From: SG8-40 sp963792855
Lineage (GTDB): Bacteria; Pseudomonadota; Gammaproteobacteria; Burkholderiales; Eutrophovitaceae
Assembly (NCBI GenBank): GCA_963792855.1
Contig: CAWBXZ010000003.1
Span: forward strand, 62,001 to 126,000
Direction of reading: 5' to 3'
Length of the DNA: 64,000 nucleotides
Under the pieces are notes generated by a model that had not been told where the DNA came from, made no database searches, and saw nothing but the letters and a program-made list of their open reading frames with translations. This document shows positions 59,859 through 64,000 of this stretch, in pieces (the first letter of the stretch is position 1; each line of letters starts with the position of its first letter). Made by a program: the position numbers and the translations under genes.

Positions 59859-60695
59859 CTAGCGAGAGCAGACAATACGGCGGCCTTGTGCAGCGTTCAG
59901 GATGAGTTTGTTCGCGCCCAATTCGTTGATGCCCATGACGCTCGGCGGGTCAACGTTCAAAAACCTGAGCTGTTCTCCCGCCACTTCGTAAGCATAGACC
60001 TGCTTTTGACCACCGCTTTGCTGAATGGTGAGCGTGCCGTCATTCGCAAAGGCATACCTGCTGGTTCGGCCGGTTACCGGATCGAAACATTCCCAGTTTC
60101 CAACAATCGGAGCAGGGGCAACCGGTACCCTTTCGTCAGGCGCCGGCTCGAATTCGTCGCCGGCGTCTTCCGTCACAACGGCCGCAACAGGCTTGTCCGC
60201 CTGAGCAACAGCCGTCGCGTCTGACGCATCCGGCGGCTCCTCTCCGGCAATCGGCAGTTCGACCTCTACCGCCGATTCGTCCTCAGCCGATTCCGATTGC
60301 CCCGGAACATTCGAAGTAGCAGAAGCGTCGCCACCCTGCGTTGCCGGTGAGGGCTGGGGCGCAGTGTCATTTCGCATCGCCAGCCAGATGGCGAGCACCA
60401 CCAGCACCGCGAGGAGGATGAACCATTTTGCGTTGGAGGGCATTGCGTCCCCGCCCTCGCCTTCGTGACTGTGCGCCCGGGCTCGCGCCGGCACTACGGC
60501 AAGCGATGAATCATAGGCCGCACGCCTTCCGGCATCGGACAGCACCTCACGCGCCTCGTTCAGCATCACTATTCTGTTCGAGTCCCAACTCGTCTCTGAT
60601 CGCAGTTCCTTGAACCGCCTGGCATAAGCGATTTCAATATCTTCGAACGAACTGTCCTGCGCGACTCCGAGAATATCGTAAAGCGTTTGCTTCAT
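59859..60695 (-). CDS. membrane-anchored J-like domain protein lacking HPD
   Basis: This 278-residue protein begins with a J-domain-like fold: YDILGV (residues 6-11), helix II DIEIAYARRFKEL, helix III RIVMLNEAREVLSD and helix IV AGRRAAYD. The HPD tripeptide that activates DnaK should lie at about residues 32-36, but the loop reads RSETSWDSN. A single membrane helix follows (91-107), then an Asp/Glu/Pro-rich linker (about 110-205) and a C-terminal GNWECFDPVTGRTSRYAF beta-type domain that could be periplasmic. It is therefore not a standard DnaJ co-chaperone. ATG 60695; the longer frame to 60905 is poor. Confidence 0.75.
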   Translation of the reverse strand: MKQTLYDILGVAQDSSFEDIEIAYARRFKELRSETSWDSNRIVMLNEAREVLSDAGRRAAYDSSLAVVPARARAHSHEGEGGDAMPSNAKWFILLAVLVVLAIWLAMRNDTAPQPSPATQGGDASATSNVPGQSESAEDESAVEVELPIAGEEPPDASDATAVAQADKPVAAVVTEDAGDEFEPAPDERVPVAPAPIVGNWECFDPVTGRTSRYAFANDGTLTIQQSGGQKQVYAYEVAGEQLRFLNVDPPSVMGINELGANKLILNAAQGRRIVCSR

Positions 60696-60961
60696 GGCGA
60701 CCCCGGCAAGCTGTGCTGCGATGCCGCCAATGTGCCACTCGCAATCGCAATCGTCAACGCAACCGTCCGAATCGATGCCGCTGTCGTGCATGACGGCAAC
60801 GTATCGACCTCCGTTCGTCCGGCGCAAAAACGCTGGTGAAAGCATTGCCAACGTTGCCCGCCCGGCCGACTTGCTGCAGTTTGATCGCAAACCGCCGTGA
60901 ACCAATACGTCAGCGCGCCTTTGTTGCCGGAAAACCGCGTTACCGGTGTGCGTGCCTTCAA

Positions 60962-61711
60962 TCAGGCCACCACCGCGCCGCCGTCGACCACCAGTTCCGC
61001 GCCGGTGATATATGAAGCCTCATCGGACGCAAGAAACAAAATGGCGTAGGCCGCTTCCTCGGCTCGACCCGCACGGCGCATCGGAATCGTCTCAATCACC
61101 TTTTCGCGCAGCGCCGGATCGGCGGCCGATACTGAAGTGCGCATCGGCGGCATCAACCCCGGGTGAACCGAATTCACACGAATGCCATCCTTCGCGTACT
61201 GCACCGCCGCCGACTTGGTCATCAGGCGAATGGCGCCCTTCGCGCCGTTGTAGCCCATGTGCACGAATTCCTGACCGATGATGCCGGACACGGACGACAT
61301 GTTGACTATCGATCCGCCGCCTGATGTCTGCATCTGCGCAATCGCGAACTTCATACCCAGGAAATTGCCGCGTGCATTCACTGCCATCAACTTGTCGAAA
61401 TAGTCCACATCCATGCGATCAGGAACGGCGCCGCTCAGTCCGGCGTTGTTTACCAGTATGTCCAGCCGTCCATAGCTTGAAACCGTCGTTTCAATTGCGG
61501 CCTGCCACTGCGCTTCCGACGTCACGTCCAGCGCAACAAAACTGGCGTCACCATTATCCGAACGGATTTCATCAACGACCTTTCTGCCTTCCGCTTCAAG
61601 GATGTCGGCGACAACCACTTTCGCTCCCTCGCGGGCAAACAGCTTCGCCGCACTCTCCCCCATTCCCGACGCTGCTCCGGTAATCAATGCCACTTTCTTC
61701 TCGAGCCTCAC
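60962..61711 (-). CDS. short-chain dehydrogenase/reductase
   Basis: This 249-residue SDR has LITGAASGMGESAA, NNAG, the catalytic Ser of MSSVSG and YNGAK. Asp of VVADILEAE suggests NAD(H). It ends with the common ITGAELVVDGGAVVA tail of cofactor-binding oxidoreductases. It resembles 3-alpha/20-beta hydroxysteroid dehydrogenase-like enzymes. No operon partner is apparent. Confidence 0.9.
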   Translation of the reverse strand: MRLEKKVALITGAASGMGESAAKLFAREGAKVVVADILEAEGRKVVDEIRSDNGDASFVALDVTSEAQWQAAIETTVSSYGRLDILVNNAGLSGAVPDRMDVDYFDKLMAVNARGNFLGMKFAIAQMQTSGGGSIVNMSSVSGIIGQEFVHMGYNGAKGAIRLMTKSAAVQYAKDGIRVNSVHPGLMPPMRTSVSAADPALREKVIETIPMRRAGRAEEAAYAILFLASDEASYITGAELVVDGGAVVA

Positions 61712-62082
61712 TGCCTCAACCTCCTCTTGTTGATCATGTCTTTTCGTTCAATGTGCCCCGCTGGGAGGCTTGCCATCTGCTTTTCACGCACTCCCGATGC
61801 CCGCTGTTGCACGTGCCCGGAGTGTGCCGCACGACGCGGTACCGTTGTGCGGTACAGGGCGACTCTCGAACGCACTCTACACGAGCCACATTGCAGCGCA
61901 ACGTGCGCTACGTGTTCCCCGCAGAGCCGAAGCAGACTACCGTACCCGTCGATCACGGGAAAGCGGCCATTGATCTGGCGCAAACCCGACAAACTTCCAG
62001 GCGAGCATGCTGCACGAAGCACGACGTGTAGAATTTCCGGACACGCCATCATCTTTCCGCCTCCACGCCGACCTCTTTTGCG
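61712..62082. other. intergenic region, nothing recognised
   Basis: The 371 bases upstream of the cyclase-like remnant hold overlapping short frames on both strands without ribosome sites. No terminator or promoter stands out. Confidence 0.4.
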
Positions 62083-62464
62083 GTGAACGCTCCCCAGTCA
62101 CTTCCTACCGTCGCCAGTGTGGTGTTCATCCGCATTGCGGACTATACGAAGCGACCTGTCCCCGAGCAGGCAGCGCTTGCGGTCACAGCTCGAATCCACG
62201 CTTGCCGTGGCGTTGCAAAACGTCCCGGCGCGCTGCAGAATTCCTGTCGATGCGAACACCCGGCTTGCCGTGTCCCGAGCTTTCGATTGTGACGAAGCGT
62301 TGCGAAGACTGACTGATCCGTCACCAAAAGATCGGGCGCGGCTGGTGCGCGCGCCGAGACATCCGGGTTTCTTGATGCGCACGCTGCGCGATCGTGAACT
62401 GCGCACGCTGAACCTGACGGTGCTGCTTGCCGTAGCCATTTCATTACTGATCGCCACTTACTGA
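62083..62464 (+). pseudogene. frameshifted cyclase-homology-like protein remnant
   Basis: The start (GTG 62083) gives SVVFIRIADYTKRPVPEQAAL, which resembles the opening strand of nucleotide cyclase-like domains seen in betaproteobacterial unknown proteins. The matching continuation RSQLESTLAVALQNVPARCRI lies in the next frame. Removing one base at 62176-62178 (CTT to CT) restores one frame, which then runs to 62464 and ends in a hydrophobic helix (LNLTVLLAVAISLLIATY). The rest looks unlike an intact domain, so a second defect is possible. Either decayed or affected by a base error. Confidence 0.4.
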
Positions 62465-62538
62465 CTGCTTGCCACCTGGCTGACCGCCATCCGGAAGCGG
62501 GCGCAATTCGCCCCGTCAGGCAAGGCACGTGCGGCAAC

Positions 62539-64000
62539 TTACTGCAGTTCGAACAGCTTTCCTCCGGAAAAAATCAGGGCGGACTTGACGGTTTTCCCGG
62601 GCATGAGTTTCGACACCGCAGCACAGTATTCAGCGAGTTGCGTGCGGTAAGGCCGTGCCGCGGCTTCCAGGCCATCCATATCGGCGACATCACTGGTCTT
62701 GTAATCAAGAACCCATATGTCCTCGGAAAACTCAACGACACGGTCAATTCGCCGCAGTTCCCCGTTTTCTGAAACGTAGGACAGTTCGTTGATCGCGCGC
62801 TCGTATCGGCCGGGATCGAAAAACCGCGACAACGTGGGCGTTGTAACGATGTCTTGCGCTGCATCCCAGATTGCATCGAACTCGGCTTCGGAGACACCCA
62901 GTGACCGGCGCAAGAAAACACGATCAGTCACGCTTGCAGGCGGCACGAGCCGCTCCAGCAAGGCATGCACCAATGTCCCATGGCGGCGGCGCGGATCGAC
63001 AAGGTCATCGGTTCGCTTGCCGATATTCATCGGCATCTGCGCTGGAACCGGTGCGCTGCCGGTCCGGGGCACGAGTGGAACCTCCGGCGCGGCGGATGCG
63101 GGTGGCAGTTCGAGCTCCGGATCGGCAGTCTGAGCGCCGTTCGCGGCGACGGTCGCCGCAAGCCTGCGGTACCAGCTTTCACCAACATCGGCCGTTTCAA
63201 TGCCGCTGACGATCAGAACCTGCCTTGCTCGCGTAAGCGCGACATACAGCAAATTGAGGTTTTCGCGTTCAGCCAGGGAGGCGTCCTGCTCGAACAGTTG
63301 CGCCCTGCTCTCACCCCTTTCGTTCTTTCGGCTGAATAACGAGAAATGTCGGGGCGCTTCCGCCTCTGGCGGCCAGTCGACCAGCACATCATAAGTGTCG
63401 GCACGGGCATTGGCGGCATTCGCGTCGAGCAGCCAGACTACTGGCGCTTCCAGCCCCTTGGCGCCGTGCACCGTAAGAATTCTTACCGCGTCTGCACCTT
63501 CCGCGATGATGCCGGTATCCGGGGCATCCTCTGCCGCAGCGCGGCGCATGCTTTCGAGTTGGTGCAAGAAACCCTGCAGACTCGGGTAACGGCCGGAATC
63601 GATCGACAAGGCAACTTCCATGAATGCGTGCAAGTTCGCCGCAACACCAGCTCGCATCGGCACCGGCACCGCCGCCTCGTAACGGCGCATGACATCGGCT
63701 TCGAAATAGATTCGGTCGAGCAAGTCATGCACCGGCCTCAGGTCCGCATCCTCGATCCAGCCGGCCAGCAGGCGTTGCGCCCGGGCCACCGCTTCACTTG
63801 CTCCACCGTTTCTGGCAAGCGCGCACAGACGCTGCCACCAACTTGCACCGGCAGTCGCGCTAATTGCCAGCAGATCGGCATCGGTGACGGAAAAAACGGG
63901 AGAGCGCAATGTCGTCGCCAGGTGTATGTCGGCAAAAGGCACTACGAGAAATTGCAGCAAGGCGGTCAGATCTGCCGCTTCGAGCGTATCAAGCAGACCG
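62539..64000 (-). CDS. AddA-type UvrD-family helicase/nuclease, C-terminal part, cut by window edge
   Basis: The frame is open to the right edge, so at least 486 residues of the C-terminal part are visible. Motif V reads DAVRILTVHGAKGLEAPVVWLL and motif VI reads NLLYVALTRARQVLIV, both of the UvrD/RecB superfamily. The C-terminal nuclease core has RRIDRVVEFSEDIWVLDYKTSD, with the Asp and Lys of PD-(D/E)XK enzymes. Such proteins repair double-strand breaks with a partner (AddB), which would be in the sequence to the right if present. The part at the edge contains LLDTLEAADLTALLQ. Confidence 0.88.
   Translation of the reverse strand, partial: GLLDTLEAADLTALLQFLVVPFADIHLATTLRSPVFSVTDADLLAISATAGASWWQRLCALARNGGASEAVARAQRLLAGWIEDADLRPVHDLLDRIYFEADVMRRYEAAVPVPMRAGVAANLHAFMEVALSIDSGRYPSLQGFLHQLESMRRAAAEDAPDTGIIAEGADAVRILTVHGAKGLEAPVVWLLDANAANARADTYDVLVDWPPEAEAPRHFSLFSRKNERGESRAQLFEQDASLAERENLNLLYVALTRARQVLIVSGIETADVGESWYRRLAATVAANGAQTADPELELPPASAAPEVPLVPRTGSAPVPAQMPMNIGKRTDDLVDPRRRHGTLVHALLERLVPPASVTDRVFLRRSLGVSEAEFDAIWDAAQDIVTTPTLSRFFDPGRYERAINELSYVSENGELRRIDRVVEFSEDIWVLDYKTSDVADMDGLEAAARPYRTQLAEYCAAVSKLMPGKTVKSALIFSGGKLFELQ

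Overview
This is a GC-rich, densely coded chromosomal segment of a Gram-negative bacterium. The tol-pal operon, Tat-type leaders, lipoprotein leaders and periplasmic cytochromes show the cell type. A betaproteobacterium is the best guess, judged from several features: Pal has Asn where enterobacterial Pal has His, a small Cys-rich partner follows feoB, and there are many acyl-CoA and aromatic catabolism genes. The taxon is an inference, not a measurement. I see no rRNA, tRNA, insertion sequence, prophage or CRISPR array. Two genes carry apparent single-base frameshifts (about 26592 and about 62177); these are real decay or assembly errors.

Layout. 1-4525 is an aromatic-catabolism and transport operon. 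It holds a 4-oxalocrotonate decarboxylase (cut by the window edge), a TRAP binding lipoprotein, a class III extradiol dioxygenase and the two TRAP membrane subunits. A convergent Tat-exported intradiol dioxygenase follows. 5448-12055 has a cation-chloride-type transporter, an old yellow enzyme, an unknown helical protein and an aldehyde dehydrogenase. 12190-15368 is an iron-uptake unit: a Cys-rich partner, feoB, feoA, a Fur-box promoter and a helix-turn-helix regulator. 15893-18703 has an aminotransferase, a glyoxalase II-like hydrolase and a TfdA-like dioxygenase. 18780-20934 is an unfamiliar two-gene membrane unit with a von Willebrand A (VWA) lipoprotein. 21962-25176 has an amidohydrolase, an FmdB zinc ribbon and a di-heme protein. 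25279-32172 has a broken acyl-CoA synthetase, small unknown genes, a cold-shock gene with a clear promoter, a GlpD-like enzyme and malic enzyme.

32910-40257 is regulatory and mixed: oxyR, an MFS transporter, an HtrA-like pseudoprotease without a catalytic triad, a D-aminoacylase-like hydrolase, and a PAS-GGDEF-EAL protein whose EAL motifs are degraded. 41056-46361 is tolQ-tolR-tolA-tolB-pal-cpoB; its Pal carries an unusual long helical QEAAR repeat. 46458-58538 is mostly catabolic: cupin, cell-wall hydrolase, enoyl-CoA hydratase, CoA transferase, alpha/beta hydrolase, dehydrogenases, an MmgE/PrpD protein, a carboxymuconolactone decarboxylase-like protein and a lactonase-like hydrolase. 58852-64000 has a DUF2189 membrane protein, a membrane-anchored J-like protein without HPD, a short-chain dehydrogenase, a frameshifted cyclase-like remnant, and the end of an AddA-type helicase/nuclease cut by the right edge.

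The strongest candidates for something new are the VWA lipoprotein/membrane pair, the extended Pal with its proline-rich TolA, the cytoplasmic HtrA-like pseudoprotease, the HPD-less J protein, and the ring-cleavage dioxygenase placed inside a TRAP transporter operon.
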